Shown: piece by piece, positions 34,388 through 46,505 of the stretch
Layout of the letters: each line of letters starts with the position of its first letter
Position numbering within the stretch: the first letter of the stretch is position 1
DNA from: Heterotrichella gracilis
Lineage: Eukaryota; Sar; Xanthophyceae; Tribonematales; Xanthonemataceae
Direction of reading: 5' to 3'
Length of the DNA: 64,000 nucleotides
Assembly (NCBI GenBank): GCA_032358255.1
Contig: JAULBX010022188.1
Location: 1 to 64,000, forward strand
Made by a program: the position numbers and the translations under genes
The notes under the pieces: model-generated
The model's database searches: none
The model's input: only the letters and a program-made list of their open reading frames with translations
What the model was told of the DNA's origin: nothing

Positions 34388-36995
34388 ATGGCTGCACCTC
34401 ACCCCCTGGATGGGGGGCACAACACCTCCAACTGGGATGGCGCATCAGCAGCAGGTGCCACACTAACTTCCCTCATGTTTGGGGGCCCAGACCCCCTGCA
34501 ATTGTCGGCAAATACGGGGAATTATGCCCTCACCGGCGGCGATGCAGGCCTGGTGGCGTTGAGCCCCCTGGCTGTGGCCCTGTCTGCTGTTCTGGTGCTG
34601 GTCAGTGCGGGTTTCTCTGTGTGGCTCAAGCTGGGGATGCACATCAAGCTGGCGATCGCAGCGGTCAGGTGCGCTAGGATAGGGTTTGATGCGCATTATC
34701 AATATTTTTCCAAAAATAATATTCACCATTTCTAAAATGGTTGCGCTGGGATTGGCGGTTGATTCTTTTCTGGCTTGCCAGTTCTGGGATGATGGAGATG
34801 GTGATTTGAGGTGAACAAGTGCAATCAGTATCTGTGTGCATCAATGCTTCCTGTGCATTTCAAGACCCTGATGCTGTTACATGGGAAAAACAGCCCTCTT
34901 CCCTCCCCTCAACCCCCCCCCCCCAACCCCTCAACGCTGATTCCTAGGTGCATTGTTCAGCGCTCCCTGGTTGCCCACATCCTTGTCCTCATTTCCCTCC
35001 CATCCCTTACCTCCATACCCCCTTTCACCGTGCCGACGCTCTCTTTTCCAGGTGCATCGTCCAGCTGTCCCTGCTTGGCTACATCCTTGTGCCCATCTTC
35101 CGAGTGAACACCTGGTGGCTGGTGCTGGCATACTCGGCGTTCATGCTGTGCGTGGCAGCGGCGGAGGCGGTGGCCAGGCCTGCATACACATACAAGGTAG
35201 CTTTAAACCTAGATTCTGATCCTAATGCCAAGCCCCAAACCCTACACTGTATATGCTGTGCGTGGCAGCGGCGCAGGCGGTGGCCATGCCTGCTTACACA
35301 TACAAGGAGGCTTTAAGCCCTACATCTACAAGGAGACCCTTAACTCTAAGCAGGCCTGCATGTTGCTTAGAGGCTGCTGCTCCTCTTACTCTAGCAGATT
35401 GTGCTTCTCCCTTCCCCTTGCATGGCCCATGGCCCCCCTCCCCTGCACCTTCCTCCTGCCCTCTCCCCCCCCAGAGCACCTTCCACCCCCTTCAACCTCC
35501 CCTGCAAATCCCCACCCACCCACCCCCTTGCAGGGCCTGTTCCCCACCGTGCTGCTGGTGCTGGGAGCAGCCTCCAGCGCCAGCCTGGCGTATGCCCTGG
35601 CCATCGTGGTGCGCGTGTCCCCCTGGTGGGAGGCGCAGTACTTCATCCCCCTGCTGGGCATGATCCTGGGCAACGCTGTGTCCAGCATCAGCGTGGGGCT
35701 GGGAACCGCCCTGGAGGAGCTGTCGACAGGTGCGCGCTTTTTGTTTTTGTTAGGGTCTGTGGTAGGGTTTTGTGGCAGGCTTTCGGCCTCGCCACTCTAC
35801 TGGGATTTAATTTTGGCAACTTTGGCAATGGCTGGGGGCTGGACTTGGCCCTGGATTAGGTCCTGGCGATGGGCAGCCGCCGCCGAAGCTACACAAATCC
35901 TACTGAAACCCTGCTGATACCCTATTACCCCACCCAGTCAAGGACCGCGTTGAGTTCATCAAAACCCTACCAAAACCCTGCGAATACCCCGATGTCCTAG
36001 GCAACATTCGAACCCTAACAACCCTTCCAATTTGCATCAGGCAAGGACCGCGTCGAGTTCCTCCTGGCCATGGGCGGCAGCCGCATGGAAGCCACCGCCA
36101 GCCTTGTGTCGCGTGCAGTGGGCCTGGCCATGACCCCCATCCTCAACCAGATGAGCGTGGTGGGGATTGTGTCCATCCCAGGAATGATGACGGGACAGAT
36201 CCTGGGAGGCTCGGACCCTGCGCAGGTGATTGGGAAGAATCACAAGACGTGGGCAGTTACAACCTTCAAGAGGTTAAGGGTTTGTCCCACGGCTCATGTG
36301 CTGTTGCAGTGGCGTGCATGGTCGCGTGAGGCTCCTCTGTCGTTTGATCTTAGTTAGTTGATTACATGCACTCCAGCAAGACTGTCTGCTTATCTGGTTG
36401 TTTGATCTATCCACGCAACATTTCGCCCCTTTTTGTCCCCCTTACTCCTTACAATCTAAACGTCTACCCACAGGCTGCCCGCTATCAGATGATGGTCATG
36501 TTTGTGCTTTCAGCCGCTGCCTCCATAGGCGCAGTGGGCGCCATCCTTGCTACTGTGCTGACTGTTGTTGACACCAAACACAGGTGCGTCCTAAAGGTTC
36601 AACCCTGTATCAAATACCTGGCGTTTGGCTCCGTGATGCGTTGTACGATGTATGTACATAGGCGATATATACATCGGCGTGTGGCACGGGTGCCTTGACT
36701 GCTGTTGCAACTCCGCCAGCATGTGTGCATATGCTGCGCAATCCATGTGGGCATGCATACAAATTTCTTATGGTTTATGAACGAGAAGGTAATAACACGG
36801 TATCGGTAGAATTTAGTTGTCGTCTATGTCATTATGATAATTATCATTATTGTGCTCACCCTGTTGCACTTTCCCAACCCCCATAGGCTGCGCTCCGACC
36901 GCCTGGAGTCCCGCGAGGGCAAAGGGAAGGGCATTGTGGAAGCATTTGGCAGGGCGGTGTTTGAGGTGCGGCGCGCCAGCTTGGAAAACCCTTGA
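34388..36995 (+). CDS. STAR2: STAR2/ALS3 (UPF0014, FetB-like) membrane protein
   Basis: Six exons: 34388-34668, 35052-35196, 35534-35729, 36041-36225, 36474-36583, 36887-36995, totalling 1026 nt (341 aa), all phases consistent. After an N-terminal extension of ~55 residues the membrane core follows the UPF0014 family: VALSAVLVLVSAGFSVWLKL, the long C-I-V-Q-L-S-L-L-G-Y-I-L helix, MILGNAVSSISVGLG, EFLLAMGGSRMEA and the hallmark VGIVSIPGMMTGQILGGSDP. The tail is basic. It is the permease partner of the STAR1 ATPase encoded 216 bp upstream. In plants the STAR1-STAR2/ALS3 complex sits on vesicle, vacuole or plasma membranes and confers aluminium tolerance; bacterial FetB is an iron exporter. Confidence 0.92.
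34946..35090 (+). repeat. Copy of STAR2 exon-2 5' edge
   Basis: AGGTGCATTGTTCAGCGCTC at 34946 is a diverged copy of AGGTGCATCGTCCAGCTGTC at 35050 (offset 104) and retains an AG acceptor. Confidence 0.85.
35143..35308 (+). repeat. Copy of STAR2 exon-2 3' edge
   Basis: ATGCTGTGCGTGGCAGCGGC at 35143 (exon) recurs at 35253, continuing through TACACATACAAGG. The copy has GAGGCT in place of the donor GTAGCT, so it cannot splice. AAACCCTA filler lies between them. Confidence 0.92.
35937..36060 (+). repeat. Copy of STAR2 exon-4 5' edge plus telomere-like filler
   Basis: CAAGGACCGCGTTGAGTTC at 35939 repeats the exon start CAAGGACCGCGTCGAGTTC at 36042. About 70 bp of AAACCCTA/GAACCCTAA-like sequence separates them. 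Confidence 0.9.
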
Positions 36996-38516
36996 GAAAC
37001 CCTGAGAGATCCTGTTGAAAAACCTTTTCTATGGACGTGACACAGCGTTGCCGCTTGGTGTTAAGGGTTTAGGGTTTGTATTGGCCGTGTGCCATCTGAT
37101 TCAGGGCATTCCCGTGCAGTTCATGTTCATTTGGACTGTAGGAAGTGAAAGTAAACCGACTTCCGTGCAACGAATCGGCTCAATTGCAGTCAATGACGAG
37201 GGTCCACTTCTGTGCTGTGTGCAGGCTGGCTATGCGGTGGGAGCAGGCGCCAAGCACTTCATTGGAGGATGTTGCCCCCCTTGGCCCACTCCCTCCACCC
37301 ATGCAGTCACGCCAGTGGCGCGGGGATATAGCCCCATCCCTGGGGACGCTGATGGCGATCACGCTCCCTCCCCACAAGTGGTGGTGGATGGCCAGGCACG
37401 TGCAGCGAGGGTCTCCAATGCGAATGCCAAGTAGAAGACTACCATGTGTGAATGCGCGATTTGTGCGATCAAGGCAGCCTGGTTCTGGGTGCTATGTGTC
37501 GATAGCTTGAGCCTTGTTCAATCTAGTCTAGACTGAGTTACATTGCCCAGGTAGATGCTGCGAGTAGAGTCTTCGTCAAGGTCAATTGAAGCATTCATCA
37601 TTGCCATTCGATGGTAGGCTGGGTCCGTCAATGTGCTACATTGACGGACGCACTGGGCGAAGTTTGGTAACTTGAACAATCAGCTGTGTTTGCACCTGTC
37701 TATTTCAATGATTCATTCGAGACATTTCAACGAGACTGCTGTTCACACGGCCCCCAGAAGAGAGAGAGAAGGGCCACATCTGATCAGACACTTAGGTGTT
37801 TTTTGAGGAAATGTGACAAAAATGGTGCCTGTGGGCGTTCTCTTCCTTTCGTTCTGAATCAGATCAGATCAAGTGCGCAACGTTATTTTTATGGGTGATA
37901 CAAAATGGTGGGCCACGGGCTCAATGCCTTTATGGCCCCATGCTTTATCTGCCATTAGATCTCAAGGTTGAACCGCCAGCAGCAGACTAGCAAATTGAAG
38001 CAGAAAATTATTGAGGAGCAAATTGACAATGTGCCGAATCGATTCAGGATCCTTTCAAAATTCCATGAGCTGAATATTTTTTATGAGCAAGTTGCAGGCC
38101 AATGTGGCTCCACTCACTACCAGGTTCACAGTGCAGACCATGCCATGCCAACCGGGTTTGGTACCTGTCTGCGGTAGATGTCAAGCTACCTGCTTAGGAA
38201 ATTGGACTTATGGACTTATTGGTTCAAGCATTGCAAGATTGTGGCAATGTGTACGGATACAAAGCCGACCCTTCATCTTGCACTGCATGTAAGGTTACAT
38301 GACAGACACTGAATAGTCAGGTTCAAGCCTACTAGCGCCTGCTTTAAAACGTCCTCGCCTGCCTAGCTTGGGAGACAGAGGCTGCAGGCTGATGTACCCA
38401 ACACACATTTCATAAAAAACCTTCTTGTGGCTGAGTCCATGCCATTTTTCCAACGATTGCAACATCCTACTTGTCCTATCCCCGGCACTAAGGAACCTTC
38501 CCCCACGATACATTTC
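36996..38516. other. Convergent intergenic region with a small hairpin
   Basis: 3' flanks of STAR2 (+) and FdC2 (-). A perfect 12-bp inverted repeat with a 3-nt loop lies at 37623-37649 (GTCCGTCAATGT and its complement). A 139-codon frame at 37015-37434 has no recognisable product and is not called. Confidence 0.5.
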
Positions 38517-41500
38517 CTACTCGTCCATGTTGGCAATCTCCAGCGCAAAGTCGTCCCGCGCGATGTTCTCCCTGTTGTTGGGGTCTGTGGCCTGCTCCTC
38601 GAAGAACCTGCCAAACTGCAGCTCATACACCTCGTCCTCATCAGCCACCTCCAGCACCAGCGGGGAGCGGGGGTAGCCCACGCACATCAGCGCATAGCCC
38701 TGCTGCTTCAGCTCCGCAGAGACTCCCAGGGCCTGCGGAAGGGAGGGAGGTAGGGTGGTGAGGGAATGGAGACAGCCGGAGGCATATGGATCCAGCAAGA
38801 AGGTTTGTAGTCTCAATCCCCTGTTTGGTTTTGGCGGTGGCTGGAAGGGCAGTGGCACCAGGCCTCGCCACTGATCCCCATGCATGCGTCAAAACGTTCA
38901 ATCCCAAAACATAGTTTCCGCACAGACACTCCCTAACAGGGGCCGGATGACAGGGTAACCCTTAAATCCAGGAGACCCCAAACGCAACTCCCTGCAGAGG
39001 CGCCACCACCAAAACCACCTCATCAACAGCCTCCGCCACTTTCACCGCCACCACCACCACCTGCCCCCTCCCCTGCTCACCTTTGGCTGGTACATGACCC
39101 CTTCTCACCACCACCACCACCGCACTCCTCCACCACATTAACACCACATGAATACCACCACAACCTGACCCCTCCCCTGCTCACGTCGGCCTGATACATG
39201 TCTCCTTACCACCACCACCACCACTACAACACCTGCCACCACCGCCACCACCACCACCCCCTCCCCTCCTCACCTCTGGCTGGTACATGTCCCCTTCCAG
39301 CACCTTGACAGCGCAGGCGGTGCAGCAGCCCATGCGGCAGGCATAGGGCAGCTCAAGCCCCTCGTCCTCAGCCTCCCACAGGATGTACCTGCAAGGGTTT
39401 ATTAGGGTTTAGCTCAGGGTTGCTAGGGTATAGCGAGGGTTTAGCAGAAATTAGCAGGCGTAGGGCAGCTCGTCCTCAGCCTCCCAAAATATGTACCAGC
39501 AAAGGTGTTGTGGGTGGTGTTGGTGGCTGTAAAGCATGATCTGGTGCATTTACTTGATTACTTTATTACATGCACTCCAGCAATACAGCCATATTGGCAG
39601 TCAGTCTTGCACATGCGGCGCCAAGCAGTCCGTTTCTGGCACCGTTGATAACACCTATTGATCCTACGCGACTTGAGATCCGATCAAGTAAAATCAACAG
39701 GTAATACCATCAATGCCAGGAAAGAACTGCATGGCGCCGCATGTGCAAGACTGACTGCTAATCTGGGTCACCCCTAGGCCACCCAATTTCCATCTCCCCC
39801 TCGGCCCCTGCCCCCACCCACCTGTCCTCCGGCACCTCACCTCCACCTGGTGCGCCCATGAGTTATGGATTATGCTGCTTGCCCGCGCAGCAAAGATGCA
39901 ATACGGTCAACCGGCCGCCGTTCACAAATCCGCCCACATGCAGCAGCCCACATTTGATTGCATATGCCGTAAGGAAGATGCCATGCTCCCCAAACACCCT
40001 CCACCCCCCCCCCTCCCACCACCACCACCCACCTGTCTTCCGGCACTTGCACCTCCACCACCTGGTCCGCCCATGGGTTGTGGATGACAACCTTGTGTAT
40101 GGGCACGTTGCCTGCAGAGGGCCCCTCCCCTGACCGGAAACCGTATACGCCCCCCTTGTGCACCGCCCTGCCGCCCTGGGGAGAGACACATACAAAACAG
40201 TGTCACATGGTGTGCGGTGGGTGTGTGGCTGATGACGTGGAGTTTTGGAAGTGGCACCTGGCGGATGATGTCATGGCAGTGGTGGTTCATGGATGGTGAT
40301 GTCACACCATTGATGGCATATGCCAGATGAAGTCACGGCACTGGTGGCATTGCATTGATACTCTCATGGCAATGATGGCATATGGATGACGGGATCGTGG
40401 CAGGAGGCTGCGCATTGATAATGACACTATGACAAGAGTGATACTCGATCGATGACATCATGGCATGGGGGCACACGGCTGCCATGCGTGGTGTGTACAC
40501 ACTGCGTAGCAACCTGAGTTAAAACCTTCCTCCTTCACCCTAAAGCACGCACCATGAGTCGTGACCCCGCTTCTGACTCCTCCTTCACCCACAGGCCCGC
40601 AAACCCTAGACCTGTTTCCTAAACCCTACAAATGCACCATGCACAAGACGCCCCCTTGAACTCCTCCTCCGCCCACAGGTCCACTACCCCTGAAACCTTA
40701 ACCCTAGTCCCCAATCCAGTATACCCTACGCACGCACCATGAGCCGCGACCCCGCGTTGAACTCCTCCTGCACCCACAGGTCCACCACGCCATCCTTCTC
40801 GTAGCGCTGCCGCCACTCCTCGGTAGTCAGCGAGGCGATACTCTGCGGCTTGGACGCGTCCTCCCCGTTTCCGTTCTGCTCCTCCTCCTCCCCTGGACCC
40901 AGCTGGCCCCCGTAGTCATCCGAGTAGGTGAGGCTGATGGGTCCCATACTGACGCCGGCTGCGTCCGCCACCTTTTTTATGATGTTCTCGCCCGTCGGGG
41001 CGTCCTTGGGGAGGGTGTCTGCCACCTGCGGGGGCGCGGGGGTGGTATGTGGGAAGGGGGAGGGGGAAGGGGGGGGCTGTTCGCCACCCTGTAGGTTGGT
41101 GAGTACTGTGCGTGAGGGTGGTGGATGGGTGGGTGGGTGGTGAGGTGGCAAGGGGTGGAAGGGGTGGAGGGTGGGTGGGTGCCTTCACAGGGTGGGCGTG
41201 AACATGGTGGGTGGGTGGGTGGGTGGTGAGGTGATTGGTATCTACAAGGGTAGTGGGTGTGGTACCTAGCCTGGGAGAGGGGCGCCATTGTGGGGTTGCA
41301 CAAGACTAGGGGTTTCCAACACCACCACAAACCATACCAGCTGCCTGTCAACCATATGGGGAGAACCCTCCTGATAGCAATGCGCCACCACTGGTGCCCA
41401 GACCGTGAACATATGTGTGTGTGTGTGCTTACCATCGCGATGCACCGGTGGCATGCGTGGCCCCATCTTGGTTCCATACCTTGGTTTCGAGACTGCCGCT

Positions 41501-41755
41501 GTACGTGAGCCCGATGGGTCCCAAAAAGTCACCCAGCCCGCCAGAACCCTGCTCCTTCTTGTACACCTTGGAGTGCTTCCCCTCGGGGTTGCTTCCGTTG
41601 TTTCCATTGGATGCGCTGCAGCGAATTGAGTTTGTGTGTCGCGTAGCGGGCTTGAGGCAACGGTGGGAGGTGGACGGCTTGAGGCATCTGTGGGTGGTGC
41701 CCTCCCTAAAGAGGGAGCTGGTGGTGGGGCATGGTGTGAACAGGGATGACGACAT
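38517..41755 (-). CDS. FDC2: Ferredoxin C2 (FdC2)-like plastid 2Fe-2S protein
   Basis: Five exons on the minus strand: 41755-41480, 41025-40738, 40175-40033, 39388-39274, 38732-38517, totalling 1038 nt (345 aa), all phases consistent. The first ~90 residues are Ser/Thr/Arg-rich with a repeated HRCLKP motif, consistent with a plastid transit region. Cluster ligands are C253-x4-C258-x2-C261 (CRMGCCTAC) and C291 (YALMCVG). The C-terminal extension after ALGVSAEL, including EVYELQFGRFF and a final DFALEIANMDE, is diagnostic of FdC2 rather than photosynthetic ferredoxin. FdC2 is needed for chlorophyll biosynthesis and photosynthesis in land plants. The middle (residues ~93-235) is longer than plant FdC2, with two similar GPI[SG]LTYS segments flanking exon 1/2, perhaps an algal addition. 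Confidence 0.92.
38990..39265. repeat. CAC/CCACCA simple repeat in FdC2 intron 4
   Basis: Repeated CCACCACCA blocks alternate with CCTCCCCTGCTCAC-like units. These repeat the flank of the exon-4 donor (CTCACCTCTGGCTGGTACATG, around 39267) in degraded form near 39076 and 39177. Confidence 0.75.
39337..39500 (-). repeat. Copy of FdC2 exon-4 5' edge with telomere-like filler
   Basis: The exon edge (GGGCAGCTC...CTCGTCCTCAGCCTCCCA, 39337-39388) recurs at 39451-39495. Between them lies about 50 bp of TTAGGGTTTAG-like repeats. The copy lost the acceptor AG. Confidence 0.9.
40546..40795 (-). repeat. Three copies of FdC2 exon-2 3' edge with telomere-like filler
   Basis: The last ~60 coding bases and donor of the exon ending at 40738 occur again at about 40631-40690 and 40546-40606. 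All three keep a CATG|GTGC donor on the coding strand. CCCTAAACCCTA-like filler sits between neighbouring copies (about 40608-40630 and 40692-40729). Confidence 0.92.
41101..41235. repeat. GGTGGGTGGGT simple repeat
   Basis: Two blocks of GGGTGGGTGGGT with similar flanks (GTGAGGTG), in FdC2 intron 1. Confidence 0.8.
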
Positions 41756-42677
41756 CGTGGGACAACCAGTGGGAGCTGCGTTGTTAACCTTGGGTATATA
41801 AACCGGTATTGAAGTGCTGGCAAGACGTTTGAACACGTCAAAGGTACTTCCTTGTACAACAGTTGGCTATTGAGCATGCACACCACTTAGGTTGCGGGCA
41901 GAAAATACCAATAGGGTTCCAGGCGACGTGAACACAAGCAGAGGACAAGAAGTGGTTACAGAGGAAGACAGGGTTGCACTAGACCGTGCAAGCAGTAACC
42001 AAACGCTGTGTTTTGGGTACGTCGCAGGACACGCAGCTTTGCAAAAGTATCGCCCTTATCCTCATATCCAGGGGGAATGTGACACTTTTGGCATCAGGGA
42101 TATGGGACAGGGTGGACCCAATTACCCTCAATTAGGGTTTGTGCCAACCCCTCGCGAGAAAATTCAGCGCTGCGCAGCTGCGAACGTTCGTGCACATAAG
42201 GGGGAACCCCAGCGCTTTGCAGCCAATTTCATTCATTTCATTCAAGCCTCCACCAATCCATTCCAACCTCTCTGCGTGAAGCACCCTTGCTTTGCCACAG
42301 TCCTTACAATTGCCCACAAGTCACCAAAAGAACGCCACCTGCGAGCCCTCGCCCCCTGCACCAACCCCTGGCGATTAGAAGCTTTTAAGCGCGTTGAAAC
42401 ACCTCAACCTAGACCTTAAAGCCTTGCTTCAAGCCTGTTGGTACGTACTCGGGTCGGTAGGGTACGGTCTGGATGCATGCATGGACATGCCGAAAAGGGG
42501 CAAGGTCGGCCAGACAATGCCTACCTTGCACTGTAAGCACACTTTCAGCACCAGATTGCCTTTGTATACCAGCGTAAGACTCCAGTTGAAGGACCCTGGG
42601 CCCGCTTGAACCCCTTTGCATCGTGTCCTTGTGCAGACCTGAGTCTGACCAGTGCGAGACCAAGGGGCAACACCACG
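41756..42677. other. Divergent promoter region of FdC2 and the NxG-repeat gene
   Basis: A 175-codon frame (41892-42419) starts without ATG, shows no family and is not called. GCATGCATG tracts lie near 42473. Confidence 0.45.
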
Positions 42678-45600
42678 ATGGCCACATCCATGGCGTCTAC
42701 CCCCGCTTTCAGGGCGCTGTTCGCCCTGACAGCACTACTATTTGCTTTCCTCGTGTCAGGTAAGTGACCTCCGGTCGTCTGTCTGGCTTGCCTGACAGCG
42801 CCAACCAGAGAGACTGATGCATGCATGCGTGGGTACGAAGGCGCAAGCATTCGGACGCTTGCTGCGAACAGGCCTCCACTTCCTCTAACCAACGTTAGGT
42901 TTAGTACATGAGAGGGTTTATGGGTGTGCCGGCAGCAACACTCTCGCACTTTTGTTGCAATCGAGCGTGGTACCCCCCCGCACGGGAGCATTGCGGCATG
43001 TGACCTTGCAGCGGTGACCCCGTTACATCCCCTCACACCGCAGGTGACGACAGCAACTGCAAGGTGTTCTTCGCTCCAAGGTACGTCAAGCAACCCCCCT
43101 GCCCTCCCCCCCTGCCCTTGTTCCCTAATTACGCACCCCTTTCCCACCGCACATGCTTTTGCCCCTGGGGGATTGACTTTGGGGGCAGCGGCACGTGGTG
43201 GGCCGAACGTGGCCCCACATACCCCCCAACTGCCAAGCAAGCCTTCTGTCCAAACACCTGCACACTCTGTCTCACACCACGCTGTAGCCATTTACGTCTT
43301 TCGAAGCGCACAGCCCTCCACACCTGGGATTACCTAGTGTCTCATGCATGCATGCGTGTGCCCTCGCAGGGTGTGGCTGAGCGACGGCAAGTCCTACCGC
43401 ATCGACTGGTATCTCAACTGGGACCAAGGCAGCGATGGCAAGCGCACCAACCTGGGCGTGTGGGGCCGACCGGTGGCCGATGCTTACTGCAAGTACGGAC
43501 CAGACATCTGGCTAGACACATGTACAGGGCTTAGTTGGCATACAACGGCACTCCCCATGGCACCCATAGCAAGCATGCAACACGCAGAAGCCTCGATTTT
43601 AAATTCAGTGCTATGTCTTGACCTGCTGTTTGACACTGATGATGTAAGGTGTCCCTCAAGTCAGAAACATAACCCCTGTATTAGGAACCCCTGAGGCAAA
43701 ACCCCGTGTTGCGCACCACCGCCGTTCCACCAACACACCCGCCCGTTTCCTCCCCTTTACCGAAGACCCTAATAGCCCTCCATTGTTCCTGCTTGAATAT
43801 GCACAGTGCGCTGACACCCCTGCTCTACCCCGCAGGCGTGAGGGATACAAGTACTCTGGCCTCTATGTGGCCGATCCCTACGCCGGCTCCCAGGGATTCA
43901 AAACCATCTCACTTGGGGACCAGCAGCTGTGCCAGTACCAGGATCCATTTGTGACAGGTAATCTAGCATACCCAGGTTAGATGTTGAAGGAAAGCATGCA
44001 GAAGAGACCCGTAGCTGCCATTACGCATGGTCTCAGATACTGGGTGGAGTTAGCGTACCCATAAAAGGTGTCCCAGGTACCATCTCACCCACGCAAGTGC
44101 TAATGGCTGATTAAACAAATATGACAGCACGGTTACATCATGCATATGCGAGAAAATTACCAGCCAATGACCTCTATATGTTCCCACCAAGGCTTGCATA
44201 CGTGAAGATACATGCATGTAGCATGTACAGGCCGCTGACCCTGCCAGGGTTGTCTCACACTCGCCCATTTCCCTGTAAATGCCAATGCCATAGCATACAT
44301 CGAAACGTGGCCAGTAGCGACGGATTGACCCTGCGATAGGGTTTTCCTTCTATTTTCTCACCCCCTTGTTGCGCTCCTCCCTGTGCAGGCAGCACCGACA
44401 GCGCGTGCTGGTCCTTCCTCATCATCGAGTGCATGCAGGAGTCTGGCAGCAGCTGTGTGGTGGGGAACAAGGAAGACTCTAACTCTGGAACTGCAAACTG
44501 GGGATCAGGCAACGTGGGCAAATACAACTATGGCAGCTCCAACGACGGGAGGTAACCCTTGAAACCCTAGCCACTACCCCGAAGCGTGTGTGCTTCCTGC
44601 CCTGCTGCAAAAGCTGCAAATTGCCGGTTGCATTGCTGTAAATTTATATCCTCACAGGGGGGCCCAAGGCCCCAGAGTGCAGCAGCGCTATTCAGGGTTT
44701 AGGATTTAGGGTGGCCTCATGGGTTGGCCATGGCTGCACTCCGCACTGGAACCTTAAAACCCTAAACCCTAGCAGCGCATGGAGGGTTGCCAGCACCAGG
44801 CAGGGTACACTTCTGACCAGCACACCCTGCTGCATGTGTTGCACACACAGCTTTTCCAGTTGCAGGCATGAGAGTGACACAGCTTTGGCAACCTCGTAGT
44901 GTGCGCCACCCAGGTCTGTCTGGACCACCCCCCTTGGCACCATCTTGAAAGAGAGAGAGTAAAATGAGCATTCACTGGAGATGTTTCTTCACATGCTTGC
45001 AGGTACAACGAGGGCAATTCAAACACAGGAACGGCAAACCAGGGCGATAGTAATGTGGGCAATTATAATGTGGGCAAGAATAATACTGGCAACTTCAACA
45101 TCGGTGAAATGAACCAGGGGAACAACAATACAGGTAAATTGCTGGGGGTCAAAGGGTTAAGTGTGGGTCACACATGCAAATTAAGTGGCATAATCGCCTG
45201 CCACTGGAAATTGGGTATTGGGTATTGGGCATGCTATCATTGCTCACCTGAGCCCATCTTCTACAGCTCTGTTAGTTCAGGGCTTGTGTTTGATCACCTA
45301 GAGACTTTGATGGTCAATCTCAATGGTCAAACTCATTTGCAAAGAGCCAGCGGTCCTGCACGCATGGAAGCTTTACAAGCACGCAACTTTATAAAGATCC
45401 ACAAGTAGTTGCAAGTGAGGTCATCAAGCCCTTATCAAACTGCCTTGCCCCCAACAGGTGTGGAAAACAGCGGCAATAGCAACGTGGGCAAAAACAATAC
45501 TGGCAACTTCAACATCGGTGAAATGAACCAGGGGAACAACAATACAGGTAAATTGCTCGGGGTCAAACAGGGTTAAGTGTGGGTCACACATGCAATTTAA

Positions 45601-46505
45601 GTGGCATAATTGCCTGCGACTAGAAACTGGGTATAAGGCATGCTGTCGCTCACCTGAGCCCACATTCTACAGCTCTATTATTTTATGGCTAGTCTTTAAT
45701 ACTATAGATTTGGATGGTCAATCCTGATGATCAAAATTATTTGCAAAGAGCCAGCAGCCCGGCACGCATGGTATATATTAAAAGCACGCAAATTGATAAG
45801 GATCCATAAGTAGTTCAGGTGAGGTCATCAAGCCCTTACCAGATTGCCTTGCCCCCAACAGGTGTGGAAAACAGCGGCAATAGCAACATAGGAGTAGCAA
45901 ATCAGGGGAACAACAACACAGGTAAATCATTTGGGGTCAAAGGGTTAAGTGTGGGGCACACATGCAAACTAAGTGGCATAATTGCCTGCCACTGGAAACT
46001 GGGTATAAGGCATGCTGTTGCTCACCTGAGCCCACAATCTACAGCTCTATTAGTTCATGGCTAGTCTTTGATACCTACAGATTTGGATGGTCAATCTTGA
46101 TGATCAAAATCATTTGCAAAGAGCCAGCAGCCCGGCACGCATGGTATATATTAAAAACATGCAAATTAATAAGGATTCATAAGTAGTTCAGGTGAGATCA
46201 TCAAGCCCTTACCAGATTCCCTTGCCCCAACAGGTGTGGAAAACAGCGGCAATAGTAACGTGGGAGCCGGAAATGATGGGTATAAAAATGTGGGAGCCGG
46301 AAATAGCGGATACAATAACACTGGATCGCTCAACAATGGCTTTGATAATGTGGGTTCACAGAACAACGGAGTGAATAATTCTGGCAACCAAAATAGCGGA
46401 AGTGACAACATCGGCAATCAGCTGACCGGTACGGGCAACGTGGGCAGCGGCCTGGTGGGCGCCTACGAGATTGGAGGAAGAAGGAGGCACATGATGGGGG
46501 CGTGA
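42678..46505 (+). CDS. Secreted protein with NxG-type pentapeptide-like repeats
   Basis: Nine exons: 42678-42759, 43044-43080, 43370-43492, 43836-43957, 44389-44551, 45003-45133, 45458-45547, 45862-45921, 46234-46505. They total 1080 nt (359 aa), all phases consistent. It starts with a signal peptide (FRALFALTALLFAFLVSG). Residues ~28-165 form a Cys/Trp/Tyr-rich domain (VWLSDGKSYRIDWYLNW, GYKYSGLYVADPY, ACWSFLIIECMQ) that I cannot assign. From ~175 on it is almost wholly N-x-G repeats (GNSNVG, KNNTGNFNIG, NQGNNNTG), the pattern of the pentapeptide-like family known from mycobacterial PPE-MPTR proteins, which is expected to fold as a regular solenoid. Exons 7-9 all begin GVENSGNSN and come from recent exon-intron duplications. 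The short basic tail GGRRRHMMGA ends it. An extracellular matrix or surface role is an inference. Confidence 0.82.
45070..46260 (+). repeat. Tandem exon-plus-intron duplications in the NxG gene
   Basis: The introns after exons 6, 7 and 8 start almost identically (GTAAATTGCTGGGGGTCAAA at 45134, variants at 45548 and 45922) and share long stretches to the acceptor CCCCAACAG. Unit length is about 370-415 bp. Each unit adds one phase-1 exon coding 20-30 residues of repeat. Confidence 0.95.

Noticed and set aside
37015-37434. 139-codon frame as an extra STAR2 exon
   Set aside because: STAR2 ends naturally at 36995 after the full family length; the frame shows no membrane segment or homology.
41892-42419. 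175-codon frame upstream of the NxG-repeat gene
   Set aside because: It begins without ATG, has no recognised motif and lies in a divergent promoter region.
45003-46260. Repeat-spacer layout resembling a CRISPR array
   Set aside because: The repeats are about 400 bp exon-intron units of a eukaryotic gene, not short repeats with unique spacers.
42678-46505. Recent horizontal transfer of a mycobacterial PPE gene
   Set aside because: The gene has nine introns, a eukaryotic signal peptide and a different N-terminal domain. NxG repeats arise easily by duplication, so convergence is simpler.
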